Assembly: GCA_025146135.1 (NCBI GenBank)
Contig: CP102255.1
Span: 186,001 to 250,000, forward strand
DNA length: 64,000 nucleotides
From: Anaerotruncus colihominis
Lineage (GTDB): Bacteria > Bacillota > Clostridia > Oscillospirales > Ruminococcaceae
Direction: 5' to 3'
Every line of letters begins with the position of its first letter. Within the stretch, counting starts at the first letter, position 1. Positions 18,723-28,125 of the stretch are shown here, piece by piece. A program made the position numbers and the translations under genes. The notes beneath the pieces were generated by a model. That model saw nothing but the letters and a program-made list of their open reading frames with translations, was not told the origin of the DNA and ran no database searches.

Positions 18723-20453
18723 TCAGGAAGCGGTGCGCGTCTTGTTGGGTACGGTGGGTCTTGTCTCGGAATTGCGTTTGGAGGAGAAATAAACCCGCAG
18801 AGAATTGACGACGATGATGACGCCTAGAACCATCAGCAAAAGGGCGATGATCAGTTGCAGCCCTTCAACAAGAAAGACCGCGTTTCCGGCGGAAAAAGCT
18901 TTGACCAGCCCGACCGTGCGCTGGACAAGCGCGGTCGCAGTGACGCAGAGCATGATAACCAGCGGTGGAAAGAGCATTTTGTTGCTGCGTCCGGTGACTT
19001 TCATGAACACGCAGAGCGTCACAAGCACCAGTGCGGAAAGGAGCTGGTTGGCTGAACCAAACAGCGGCCAGATATTGGAATAACCGATGCGCGTCAGAAC
19101 AAAGCTGAGGACGAGGGTGAGCACGGTTGAAAAATATTTTCCGCACAGCAGCCTGCGCCAGGGGGCGGCGTTTGCCATGTCGTCAACGCTGAACAGCTCC
19201 TGAAAGCTCATCCGGCCGATACGCGCCACAGCGTCCAGGCTGGTCAGCGCCAGCGCGGAGACGCACATGGTCATAAAGCACTGGGCGATATAGAGCGGGA
19301 CGCCGAACATTTCAAAGAACCCAGCCACGCCGTTTGAGAAGATCTGAAACGGTGTCCCTGCCGCGGGCGTTCCGTCAGCGGCCGCCGCGGCGCCCGCGAC
19401 ACACAGCGCCAGCACCGCCAGCAGGCTTTCCAGCACCATCGCGCCGTAACCGACCTTAAGCATATCGCGTTCATTTGAAACGGTCTTGGAGGAGGTCCCG
19501 GAGGAAACAAGGCTGTGAAAGCCGGAAACCGCACCGCAGGCCACCGTTACAAACAGGATCGGGAACAAATTGCCAAGGCTGTCGTTGTGGAACCCTGTAA
19601 AAACCGGGAGATTCATGGTGGGATGGGCGACCAGAAGGCCCAGAGCCGCCCCTGCGATCATGCCGATAAACATATAGGTGGTCATGGCGTCGCGCGGCTG
19701 CTTGAGAAGCCACATGGGCAGCACGGCGGCAAAGAAGATATAAATAAAGGTGATATAGGTCCAGGCTTCCTTGCCGGCGATGAGCGGCGTCAGCATACCG
19801 CCGGCCAGCGCGGCGGCGGTGCAGATAAGACCCAGGCCCGTCTTTTTCCAGCCGGTGAAGTGCATCCGCTTTTGAATCAGGCCGTATGCCATGGCGAATA
19901 CGATAAACAGCAGAGAGATGGAACCGGCCGCACCGTTGGAACGCGCGGCAGCGGCGAGCTGTGTCGCGCCGCCGGCCGTTTCATAGGCGTTGAAGGTGCC
20001 GGCGACCATGTCTGCAAAGGCGGCGATCACCAGCAGGGTGAACAGCCAGCAGAACAGCAGGAACAATTTGCGTCCGAGCTTGCCGATGTATTTTTCGATC
20101 AGCAGGCCCATGGATTTGCCTTCATTTTTGACGCTGGCGTAAAGCGCGCCGAAGTCGGTGACAGCGCCAAAAAAGATGCCGCCGAGCAGGACCCAGAGCA
20201 GCACAGGCAGCCAGCCGAAAGCGGCTGCCTGGATGGCCCCGGTGACAGGGCCGGCGCCGGCAATGGAAGAAAACTGATGGCTGAAAACGGTCCAGCCGTC
20301 GGTGGGGACATAGTCCTGGCCATCCTCATGGGTATAGGCCGGGGTTTTTGCTCTGGGGTCGATGCCCCATTTGTTGGCAAGCCAGCGGCCGTAAAGCACA
20401 TAGGCTCCGACCAGACAGACTGCCGAGATCAGGATGATAACAAGCACATTCAT
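18723..20453 (-). CDS. cstA: CstA-family carbon starvation/peptide transporter
   Basis: 576 residues, a polytopic membrane protein with about 14-16 segments. DGWTVFSHQFSSIAGAGPVTGAI, GGIFFGAVTDFGALYASV and the C-terminal GYSNIWPLFGSANQLLSA are CstA signatures. Known family members import peptides or pyruvate. It is preceded by a T-box leader, so transcription here should respond to an uncharged tRNA, favouring an amino-acid or peptide uptake role. The ATG is at 20453 with an AGGAGGC-type site upstream. It stands alone between terminators. Confidence 0.92.
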   Translation of the reverse strand: MNVLVIILISAVCLVGAYVLYGRWLANKWGIDPRAKTPAYTHEDGQDYVPTDGWTVFSHQFSSIAGAGPVTGAIQAAAFGWLPVLLWVLLGGIFFGAVTDFGALYASVKNEGKSMGLLIEKYIGKLGRKLFLLFCWLFTLLVIAAFADMVAGTFNAYETAGGATQLAAAARSNGAAGSISLLFIVFAMAYGLIQKRMHFTGWKKTGLGLICTAAALAGGMLTPLIAGKEAWTYITFIYIFFAAVLPMWLLKQPRDAMTTYMFIGMIAGAALGLLVAHPTMNLPVFTGFHNDSLGNLFPILFVTVACGAVSGFHSLVSSGTSSKTVSNERDMLKVGYGAMVLESLLAVLALCVAGAAAAADGTPAAGTPFQIFSNGVAGFFEMFGVPLYIAQCFMTMCVSALALTSLDAVARIGRMSFQELFSVDDMANAAPWRRLLCGKYFSTVLTLVLSFVLTRIGYSNIWPLFGSANQLLSALVLVTLCVFMKVTGRSNKMLFPPLVIMLCVTATALVQRTVGLVKAFSAGNAVFLVEGLQLIIALLLMVLGVIIVVNSLRVYFSSKRNSETRPTVPNKTRTAS

Positions 20454-20502
20454 GATTTTTGCCTCCTCAATATGCGCTCAACATTCTTCTGCAAATAAAA
20501 AA

Positions 20503-20805
20503 GCCTTCGTCTCCCGCGCCGGAAATATTAATCCGGTCGACTGAAGACGAAGGCAAGCCTCCGCGTTACCACTTCATTTGCCGCCAGGACGGCGGCCGCT
20601 CTGCCATGGCTTCTCCGCTGTGGAGGGCACCATGCTCCCGGATAACGGTGGGACTCCGGCCCGCGGCTACTGAGGGGAAAACCTGTTCACCGGGCTGCTT
20701 TCAGGTGATAGCCGCCGAAACCGCTGCCGGCTCGCACCAACGCCGGCTCTCTGGGAGCGGGGAACTTCGGACGGTTGTATCCTGGTCGCTGCATTTGAAT
20801 GTTGA
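20503..20805 (-). promoter_or_regulatory. T-box riboswitch upstream of cstA
   Basis: On the minus strand the leader contains AGAGAGCCGGCGTTGGTGCG (Stem I distal motifs with the GGUG apical loop), the T-box core AAGTGGTAACGCGGAGGC (20555-20574) and a terminator GCCTTCGTC/GACGAAGGC (20503-20511 with 20546-20554) followed by a T-run. The core and the terminator arm abut, as needed for antitermination. A specifier candidate near GGCTATCACCTG is ATC (isoleucine), with TAT (tyrosine) possible. Confidence 0.88.
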
Positions 20806-20814
20806 TTTTTCTAT

Positions 20815-20843
20815 ACTTTAAATCAGCAGCGTGCATTTGTCAA
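20815..20843 (-). promoter_or_regulatory. Promoter of the T-box/cstA transcript
   Basis: TTGACA, 17-bp spacer, TAAAGT on the minus strand; the start would fall near 20808, just before Stem I. Confidence 0.75.
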
Positions 20844-20964
20844 TCCCTTTCATTAAATTCGGAAAATTATGTATATTTAATAACTAATCATATAAAATTT
20901 TATAAAATTTGACAGTTGGGGTAATGACAATACGAACGTTGGAAGCACTTGGAAATCACAGGCA

Positions 20965-20993
20965 TTTTCAAACGGCGCGGTATGTGGTATGAT
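20965..20993 (+). promoter_or_regulatory. Promoter of yaaA
   Basis: TTTTCA, 17-bp spacer, TATGAT with a TGTGG just upstream of the -10; 40 bases before the start codon. The AT-rich stretch 20844-20964 holds no gene. Confidence 0.5.
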
Positions 20994-21033
20994 CGGAATG
21001 GTTCTTGTTTAGCCGTTCTGAAAGGAGACAGCC

Positions 21034-21780
21034 ATGCGGATCATCATTTCGCCCGCCAAAAAGATGCACGTGGATACCGACAGCCTTGCGCCGGAGGGCC
21101 TGCCGCAGTTTCTGCCCGAGGCGCGGCGGTTGCTGTCCGCGCTGCGCGCCATGCCGGGGCCGGCCCTGCAAGCCCTTTGGAACTGCAACGACGCCATCGC
21201 AGCCCTCAATATGGAGCGGCTGCGCCATATGGATCTGGAGCGGGATTTGACGCCCGCGATTCTGTCCTATGAGGGCATCCAATATCAGTATATGGCGCCG
21301 GGGGTTTTTGAAACGGGACAATTTGAATTTATTCAGGAGCATCTGCGCATCCTCTCAGGCTTTTATGGGTTGCTGCGCCCCTTTGACGGCGTGGTCCCTT
21401 ACCGACTGGAGATGCAGGCGCGCCTGGCTGTCGATGGCCATCGGGATTTATACGCGTTTTGGGGGGACAAATTGGCCCTGGCTCTGGCGCGGGAGACGGA
21501 CTGGGTGCTCAATCTGGCTTCCAAAGAATACAGCCGTGCCGTACAGGCGCATCTGCCGGGGCCGGTGCGTCTGGTTAACTGTGTGTTCGGAGAAGCTGTC
21601 AATGGAAAAGTGGTGGAAAAAGGCACGCTTTGCAAAATGGCCCGCGGTCAAATGGTGCGTTTTATTGCTGAACATGCAATTATGCAGCCGGAGGGGCTGA
21701 AAGATTTTTGCGACCTGGGATACCGGTTCGACGCCGCCCGTTCCGGGGCGGACCGTTTTGTATTTATCAAAGAGAAGTGA
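21034..21780 (+). CDS. yaaA: YaaA-family peroxide stress protein
   Basis: 248 residues, the normal length for the DUF328/YaaA family. The start MRIIISPAKKM and the blocks ALSYEGIQYQYM-like (AILSYEGIQYQYM), LRILSGFYGLLRPFDGVVPYRLEM, NLASKEYSRAV and KMARGQMVRFIAEH are diagnostic. E. coli YaaA lowers intracellular free iron during peroxide stress and has a DNA-binding fold. AAAGGAGA precedes the ATG at 21034. Monocistronic by spacing. Confidence 0.93.
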   Translation: MRIIISPAKKMHVDTDSLAPEGLPQFLPEARRLLSALRAMPGPALQALWNCNDAIAALNMERLRHMDLERDLTPAILSYEGIQYQYMAPGVFETGQFEFIQEHLRILSGFYGLLRPFDGVVPYRLEMQARLAVDGHRDLYAFWGDKLALALARETDWVLNLASKEYSRAVQAHLPGPVRLVNCVFGEAVNGKVVEKGTLCKMARGQMVRFIAEHAIMQPEGLKDFCDLGYRFDAARSGADRFVFIKEK

Positions 21781-21857
21781 CGATTTGAACGCGCGCAGAA
21801 AGCGGCGCGTCCGTTGCTTGATGAATCTATTAATTTGAAAAATTTTACTGTAAATAC

Positions 21858-21886
21858 TTTACTTTTATTATAAATAATTGTATAAT
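21858..21886 (+). promoter_or_regulatory. Promoter of the secreted cysteine peptidase
   Basis: TTTACT, 17-bp spacer, TATAAT; transcription should begin near 21892. This lies beyond the ATG at 21888 and argues against that ATG as the start. Confidence 0.65.
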
Positions 21887-21932
21887 AATGAAAAATAACC
21901 CAACAAAGTTAAGGAGGGCAAAGAATGAAAAA

Positions 21933-23024
21933 ATGATCTCCATTTTGCTGGCGCTTTCCACAGCTATTGTGATGTGCATGCCTCTGTGTGCGGAGGAACC
22001 GGAATCAGGCGGCATCAGAAACGTTTTTTCTGATAATGACATTTCATGTATTCAAAATTTATTGCTTGCCTGGTTGTCAACGGATGGGCCATCCGAAAAC
22101 ATAGACAGTGTACAAGTCGGCGATAAAATCCCTGCTTACGAATATGTAGATTCATCACTTGTAACATTTGATTCTGCAAGCTATTACCCTGTTTATTCAG
22201 ATCATGAGATACTTGGAGTTTTGGGGATTCACGGAAACAAATCGGATCCGACATATTCCTTCGGTTCGGAATGGGCGTCTCAAATCGATGAATACATAAA
22301 GAGTAATCGTTCGGAATTTTGCATCGTAGTAACAGAAAATCAGTTGTTCTTTAAGACTTCCGATGAAGCCGAGCTGATAGAAGAATACCGGTTTGCCATG
22401 CCGGAAGTAAATGCTGTTGCTGATTCGCCGTCTGCAGAGAGCATCCTTGCCGCGCAAAACAGCGATCAGACTGAATATTATTCAGATCGGGAAAAGTACA
22501 GCCTTGCAATTCCGCCGCAGACAAGGGCGGCATATGTGGCCAACATTAATGTAGGCACTTATAAACAGACACGCGGTGAGTGTTGGGCGGCCGCCACTAT
22601 GCTGATTGGGAAATTTATTACAAAAAATAATGCCTATACACCGTTTGCAATTTGTGATAAAATGGGCATAGGATATGATGCGGGCGGTTCGGATCAAGAT
22701 ATTGTCGATGCACTAAATACCTGCTATGGCGTTAAAGGCACGCTGCAGGGCGTTTTGACCCCGAATCAGATGGAGCCCCATGTGAGTAAACAGCGTCCGG
22801 GCTGCATAAACTGGCTCGAGGTGAACCGCAGATATGGGCACTCCACGGCGTTTTGCGGTTATTCAAGCGATTCCTCGGCCTCTCGATACGGCATAAGAAT
22901 CAGTGATTCAAATACGGGCGCCTACAAATGGCTCTACAAAAATGGTCAGCCGTCTCAGAAGCTCGGGTTCCAATATACATATGGGGGCTTAACCTACAAT
23001 TGGAAATCCACAATTACGACCTGA
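21933..23024 (+). CDS. Secreted papain-like cysteine peptidase
   Basis: About 363 residues from ATG 21933. MISILLALSTAIVMCMPLCAEE is a signal-peptide core; a pro-region of about 180 residues follows, then a papain-like domain with catalytic Cys in RGECWAAATM, His in YGHSTAFCGY and an Asx in RISDSNTG. AAGGAGG (21911-21917) is ideally placed for ATG 21925, but that frame reads ATG, two AAA codons and TGA because only six A lie between; a seventh A would give MKKMISILL. The TGA overlaps ATG 21933, so reinitiation or A-tract slippage is possible. ATG 21888 is in frame but has no ribosome site. AT-rich compared with its neighbours. Substrate unknown. Confidence 0.75.
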   Translation: MISILLALSTAIVMCMPLCAEEPESGGIRNVFSDNDISCIQNLLLAWLSTDGPSENIDSVQVGDKIPAYEYVDSSLVTFDSASYYPVYSDHEILGVLGIHGNKSDPTYSFGSEWASQIDEYIKSNRSEFCIVVTENQLFFKTSDEAELIEEYRFAMPEVNAVADSPSAESILAAQNSDQTEYYSDREKYSLAIPPQTRAAYVANINVGTYKQTRGECWAAATMLIGKFITKNNAYTPFAICDKMGIGYDAGGSDQDIVDALNTCYGVKGTLQGVLTPNQMEPHVSKQRPGCINWLEVNRRYGHSTAFCGYSSDSSASRYGIRISDSNTGAYKWLYKNGQPSQKLGFQYTYGGLTYNWKSTITT

Positions 23025-23079
23025 TATGCGCGCCAGACCATCCGTTGCTTTTAAGCCGTTTGCGGGAGGTTGAATATTT

Positions 23080-23562
23080 ATGAAACGGTATGCGCTGATA
23101 GGACTGCTTTCGGTTCTGCTGTCAATCATGCTCAGTTTTGAAGCCTATGCGCAGACGTTCGTGACGCTTACCTACCGGGGGGCGACCCGTGTTTATGGAC
23201 AAAAAAGAATTGACGACAGTAAGGAAATGGAATCCATTCTGCAGCTTGTACAGAACGGACAACCGCTTGAATCCGGTGTAAATATTGATGTCAGAAACGG
23301 CGGCCCGGTTATTGAGCTGCTGGTTGAGGACGAGCAGAACGGGGTCCTGGACTTTACGCTCTACACAATATACCCCGGAATCCCGGAGAATGTGGGATAT
23401 GAGGTCACTATCATATTGGATGACGATGCCAATTTCTCCTATGATGATTTGGAGCTTTTTCAGGAGCTGGCCGACTATATCATGCAAAATCCTGTCGAAA
23501 AGACAATTCCTGATACCGGCAGAGGAGGCAGGTACCGGCCGGCACAGGAAGGCGCTTCATAG
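23080..23562 (+). CDS. Secreted protein of unknown function
   Basis: 160 residues. MKRYALIGLLSVLLSIMLSFEAYA is a clear signal peptide (cleavage near residue 24). The mature part is acidic, with GATRVYGQKRIDD, GGPVIELLVEDEQNGVLDFTLYT and DDDANFSYDDLELFQELADYIM, and ends in a short Arg/Gly-rich tail. I do not recognise the family. GGGAGG precedes the ATG by about 13 bases. It follows the cysteine peptidase by 55 bases on the same strand and could be a partner or inhibitor; that is only a positional guess. A strong terminator closes the pair. Confidence 0.75.
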   Translation: MKRYALIGLLSVLLSIMLSFEAYAQTFVTLTYRGATRVYGQKRIDDSKEMESILQLVQNGQPLESGVNIDVRNGGPVIELLVEDEQNGVLDFTLYTIYPGIPENVGYEVTIILDDDANFSYDDLELFQELADYIMQNPVEKTIPDTGRGGRYRPAQEGAS

Positions 23563-23595
23563 CAGCCGTTATGAGAGGCGCTGTTTCCCCAAAAG

Positions 23596-23630
23596 CGCGC
23601 CCGCAGCGATACGCTGCGGGCGCGTCCTGT
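23596..23630. terminator. Bidirectional terminator
   Basis: CGCGCCCGCAGCG (23596-23608) pairs perfectly with 23612-23624 around ATA, followed by TCCTGTTCTTTT on the plus strand and CTTTT on the minus strand. It lies between converging genes. Confidence 0.8.
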
Positions 23631-23634
23631 TCTT

Positions 23635-23934
23635 TTACTGCGCCGACGGGATGGAGGGCAGACTGCTCAAATTGTTCTGCTCGCTGCCGTCCGGGATGGA
23701 TTTGAGATATTCCGTGTCGCCCCGGTGCGCGATGCCGACGCCGGCGATGCCGCCCTGCCGCGCCAGCTCGACCGCCTGCTGCTTGCCAAGCGTGGTGTGG
23801 TCGGAGAGCTGATAGCCGACCACCTTGCCGCGCTGCTTGACCAGCGCGGTGATTCTGCGGGCGTTTGGAGCGGGGGACGGAATTTGATCAAGCGTATTCT
23901 GTGCCAGAGACGGACCAATTTGATTTTGTTCCAT
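23635..23934 (-). CDS. DUF3892-domain protein
   Basis: 99 residues. ARRITALVKQRGKVVGYQLSD, KQQAVELARQGGIAGVGIAHR and GDTEYLKSIPDG form the small DUF3892 fold seen in many Clostridia. No function is established for the family. AAGGAGAATGATCG precedes the ATG at 23934. The N-terminus (NQIGPSLAQNTLDQIPSPAP) looks unstructured. Stands alone. Confidence 0.85.
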   Translation of the reverse strand: MEQNQIGPSLAQNTLDQIPSPAPNARRITALVKQRGKVVGYQLSDHTTLGKQQAVELARQGGIAGVGIAHRGDTEYLKSIPDGSEQNNLSSLPSIPSAQ

Positions 23935-24082
23935 CGATCATTCTCCTTTTTTATCATTCTGCGCAGCCTGGGTTCAGTATGCCCAAAAACAGCCGGAGTA
24001 CAACGGCTGGCAGCCATTGGATTTTATAGAATGGGAACAGGAAATTTTTTTAAATTTGTTTTAACACAGAAGGGTAAATGAT

Positions 24083-24778
24083 ATGACGAATGAAACAATG
24101 AGGATAGGAGATCTCCCCGCCGTGCTTTACGGCGGCCAGGCGGAACGCGTCTGGCTGTATGTCCACGGCAGGTACGGCTGCAAGGAGGAGGGGGAGCCGT
24201 TTGCCCGTATCGTCTGCCCTGAGGGCTGGCAGGTTCTGGCCATTGATTTACCGGAGCACGGCGCGCGCCGCGGCGGCCCCGCGGGCTTCGACCCGTGGCA
24301 CGCGGTCCCGGAGCTGCGGTCGGTATTGGACTGGGCGCGCCGGCGCTGGCCCTGCGCGGCCCTGCGGGCAACCAGCCTGGGCGCCTGGTTTTCCATGCTG
24401 GCGTTTGCCGGCCAGCCGCTTATAAAGGCGCTGTTTGTTTCGCCGGTGCTCGATATGGAGCGGCTGATCTGTGATATGATGCGCTGGGCGGGCGTCGGCG
24501 AACAGCGCCTGCGCCGTGAGGGCGAGATCGCAACGGATTTCGGGGAAACGCTGTCGTGGCGTTATCTTGCATATGCGCGGGAACACCCTGTTGCGCAGTG
24601 GGATGTGCCGACGGAAATTTTGTATGCCGGCGGGGACAATCTGACGGCGCGTGAGACGGTGGACGGCTTTGCCCGCCGGTTTGGCTGTGGGGTAACGGTG
24701 ATGGAAAACGGCGAGCATTGGTTTCACACGCCAGAGCAGCTCTCGGTGCTGGAGCAGTGGACCGCAGCGCATATGTAA
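24083..24778 (+). CDS. Alpha/beta-hydrolase
   Basis: 231 residues with an alpha/beta-hydrolase layout: VWLYVHGRYGCKEEGEPFA (oxyanion strand HG), VLAIDLPEHGAR, nucleophile elbow ATSLGAWFSML, acid region LYAGGDNLT and catalytic His in ENGEHWFH. The serine in TSLGAW is the likely nucleophile. No signal peptide, so cytoplasmic; substrate not predictable. GAAGGG precedes the ATG. The EndoQ-UvrD gene starts 41 bases after its stop on the same strand and may share the transcript. Confidence 0.85.
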   Translation: MTNETMRIGDLPAVLYGGQAERVWLYVHGRYGCKEEGEPFARIVCPEGWQVLAIDLPEHGARRGGPAGFDPWHAVPELRSVLDWARRRWPCAALRATSLGAWFSMLAFAGQPLIKALFVSPVLDMERLICDMMRWAGVGEQRLRREGEIATDFGETLSWRYLAYAREHPVAQWDVPTEILYAGGDNLTARETVDGFARRFGCGVTVMENGEHWFHTPEQLSVLEQWTAAHM

Positions 24779-24819
24779 CAGGACGCGGCGGTATGGATAT
24801 GGAAAGGGGACGGTCATCG

Positions 24820-27800
24820 ATGCGTTTTACAGCGGATTTTCACATTCATTCCAAATATTCAAGGGCGACCAGCCGGGACTGCATTCCGGAAATGCTCGAC
24901 CTTTGGGCCAGGCGAAAGGGGCTTGACCTGATCGGTACAGGCGATTTTACGCATCCCGCCTGGCGGGAGGAACTGAGGGAAAAGCTTGCGCCGGCGGGCG
25001 ACGGCGTCTTTGTCCTCAAGGACGCGTACAGGGCCGACGCGTCGGCGCTGCCCGGCGGCGCGTCCGGCGCGAGCCGGCGCTTTGCCGCAGCGTTCGATTC
25101 ATCGGCGTGCAGGCCGCGTTTTTTATTGAGCACGGAGATCAGCTCCATCTACAAAAAGGACGGGAAAACGAGAAAGGTCCACAATGTGATTCTGTTGCCG
25201 GATTTTGAAGCGGCCGACGCGCTCTCTCACCGGCTGGAGCAGATTGGGAATCTGCATTCCGACGGCAGGCCGATTTTGGGGCTTGACAGCCGCGATCTGC
25301 TGGAAATCACCCTGGAGATCTGCCCGCGCGCAATCTTTATCCCGGCGCATATCTGGACGCCGCATTTTTCCCTGTTTGGAGCGTATTCGGGTTTTGATAC
25401 GATCGAGGCGTGCTTCAGCGATTTGACGCCGCATATCCACGCGCTGGAAACGGGCCTTTCCTCCGATCCCCCGATGAATTGGCGTATTTCGGCGCTCGAC
25501 CGGTTCACGCTCGTTTCAAACTCGGACGCGCATTCCCCGTCGAAGCTCGCGCGGGAGGCCAATTTGTTCAATACGGAGCTTTCCTTCTCAGCGATTGCGC
25601 ACGCGCTGGCGCATCCTGAAACGGACGAATTTTTGGGGACGCTTGAATTTTATCCCGAGGAGGGCAAATATCATATGGACGGGCACCGCGGCTGCAAGGT
25701 GTGCCTGACGCCGGCTGAGACGGCCGCGGCGGGCGGCGTCTGCCCGGTCTGCGGGCGGCGGATCACCGTGGGGGTGCTGCACCGCGTGGAGGAGCTGGCC
25801 GACCGCCCGGAGGGGTTCAGGCCGAAGCTGGCGAAGGATTTTGAGAGTATCATTCCGCTGCCTGAGACAATCGCCGCCTGCATCGGGTCGACGCCCGCAA
25901 GCAAGAAGGTGCAGGTCCGGTATGAGGAGCTGCTCCAGGAGCTTGGCCCGGAGCTTTCGGTCCTGCGGCAGATCCCCCTTGAGGAGCTTTCCAGGCTGGC
26001 GGGGCCCTGCGTGGCGGAGGGCGTGCGCCGCCTGCGCGCCGGCGAGGTCGCCTGGGAACCGGGATACGACGGCGAATATGGGCGGGCCGCGCTTCTGGAC
26101 GCGCGTGAGATCGCCGCCTATTCCGGCCAGGTAAGCTTTTTTGCGGGGAGCGGCGAAAAACCGTCCCGAAAAAAAGCGGCCGCGCCAATAAACGATGCGC
26201 CGAAAAAGGCGGCCACAGGTTCGGCCGCGCTGAAACATGCGGCTGCCTTGGCCGGCGCGGCCGCGCATTACGGATTGAACGAGCGCCAATGGGAGGCGGT
26301 CAGCGCGCAGGGGCGGCAAATTACAGTCGTCGCGGGACCCGGCACAGGCAAGACGCGTACGCTTGTGTACCGCATCCGCCGCCTGATCGAGACAGGCGCG
26401 GCCGCGCCGGGGCAAATCACAGCCGTGACCTTTACAAACAAGGCCGCGGCTGAGCTTGCCGGACGGCTGGAACAGGAGCTTGGCAGGCGGACGGCCCGGA
26501 AGGTGTCGGTGGGGACCTTTCACGGGCTTTGCATGAAGCTGCTCAGGGACAGGCTGGGCGATGTGACGCTGATCGACGAGACGGCTGCGCTGGCCCTTGT
26601 GGAGGAGCTTTGCGCGGAGCTTGGGCTGAAAAAAAGGCCCCGCGACGCGCTGGCGGCTGTTTCGGCGCGAAAGAACGGGCTGACCGCCGGGAAAGAGGCG
26701 GATGAAGCGGAGCAAACGCTGTTTGCATACTATTGCGAACGCCTGGAGGAATACGGCGCCCTCGACTATGACGACCTGATCCTGCAAACGCTTGCGCTTT
26801 TTGAACAGGGCGCGCTCGCCGGACAGGAGCGCGAACCGTTCCGGCGGTTGCTGGTCGACGAGTTCCAGGACATCAACCCAATGCAATACCGGCTGGTGCG
26901 CGCATGGAACAGGGACGGGGACGAGCTGTTTGTAATCGGCGATCCGGACCAGGCGATTTACAGTTTCCGCGGTTCGGACCCCCGGTGCTTTGAGACGCTT
27001 GCGCGCGACTGCCCGGACGGACGCGTGATCCGCTTAAACGAAAATTACCGCTCCACGCCGCAGATTCTTGACTGCGCTCTGCCGGTGATCGCAAGCGGTC
27101 TGCCGCCGCAGGAGCGCGAAACGCGCCGGCTGGGGGCTATGCGGCCGGATGGCTGCGCGGTCCGGCTGCTCACGGCCGAAACCCCGTTTTCCGAGGCTTT
27201 GTTTATCGCCAAGGAGATCAACCGGATGGTGGGCGGCATCGACATGCTCGACGCCCACCGGCAGGGCGGCGCGCCCATGCGGGAGGAGTCCGCGCCGCGC
27301 GGCTTTGGAGATATCGCGGTGCTGTACCGCACGCACAGGCAGGCGTCGCTGCTGGAGGAGTGCTTTCAAAAAGAGGGCATCCCCTACAACGTGGCCGGTC
27401 GGGAAAGCTATCTGACCGACAAGGCGGTCCGGACGGCGCTTGCTTTTTTCCGCAGCCTGCCTGCAAAGCGGCAGCGACCGCCTGTCCGCGCATCTGGCGT
27501 CGGCCGGCTTGGGGAAAGAGCGCATGGAGGCGCTGCGGATGGCGTTTGCGGAGCTGGCGGTTCAAAAGGAAAAGCCCGTAAAGCTGGTTGATCTGTGGAT
27601 TGGTCAAATGGGACTTGAGGATGACGCCGCCTTCCGGCGGCTGCGCGGCTTGGCCGCCTGCGCCAAAAGTATGCCGGAGCTGCTCGCCAGCATCGCGCTG
27701 GGACAGGAGGGCGACCTGCGCCGCAGCGGAACCAGAACGTACCACAGCGACGCGGTCACGCTCATGACGCTGCATGGCTCCAAAGGGCTTGAATTCCCCG

Positions 27801-28042
27801 TTGTGTTCCTCTGCGGCGTCAATGAAGGGATCATCCCGCATACCGGGACGCGCGGGCAGAGCGATCCGGGGGAGGAGCGCAGGCTCTTTTACGTTGGCAT
27901 GACGCGGGCGCAGGAGGAGCTTTTGCTTTTGACCTCGGGCGCGCCGTCTGTTTTCCTCGGCGATATTCCAAAGGACCGCCTGGAGCGGTCGGCCGTATGG
28001 ACGCGTCCGGAGGAGCCGGCCAAACAGATGAGCCTGTTTTAA
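24820..28042 (+). pseudogene. EndoQ (PHP) - UvrD helicase fusion, frameshifted
   Basis: A fusion of about 1072 residues when repaired. Residues 1-435 are an endonuclease Q-type PHP domain: DFHIHSKYS, GTGDFTH, LLSTEIS, PAHIWTPHF, SNSDAHSP, and a zinc finger C292-C295-C308-C311. After a Lys/Ala-rich linker (445-475) comes a UvrD/Rep helicase: Walker A AGPGTGKTRT (505-514), TFTNKAAAE, VDEFQDINPMQ (679-689), IGDPDQAIYSFRGSD; in the second frame LMTLHGSKGLEFPVVF and RRLFYVGMTRAQEE. The frame changes near 27460 at CCTGCCTG, a 4-bp repeat; removing one copy restores FFRSLQSGSDRL. All motifs are intact, so the lesion is recent or a sequence error. Family knowledge: EndoQ nicks at deaminated or abasic DNA; the helicase would unwind from there. 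Confidence 0.88.
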
Positions 28043-28060
28043 GGAAAGCGCATAAACAAC

Positions 28061-28100
28061 AAGGCCGGGCGGGTCCTCGCACGAGGACCCGCCCGGCCTT
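28061..28100. terminator. Bidirectional terminator between convergent genes
   Basis: A 19-bp perfect stem starting AAGGCCGGGCGGG (28061-28079 with 28082-28100) with flanking T on the plus strand. Confidence 0.85.
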
Positions 28101-28125
28101 TCATGACGGGATATTCGCCTGGCGG

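Noticed and set aside
21888-21890. ATG 21888 as the cysteine peptidase start
   Set aside because: No ribosome site, and it lies at the predicted transcription start of the TATAAT promoter; the real site is nearer 21925-21933. The frame is open from it, so it is not fully excluded.
25588-26886. 432-codon open frame on the minus strand
   Set aside because: Antisense to the EndoQ-UvrD gene, Arg/Pro-rich and without motifs.
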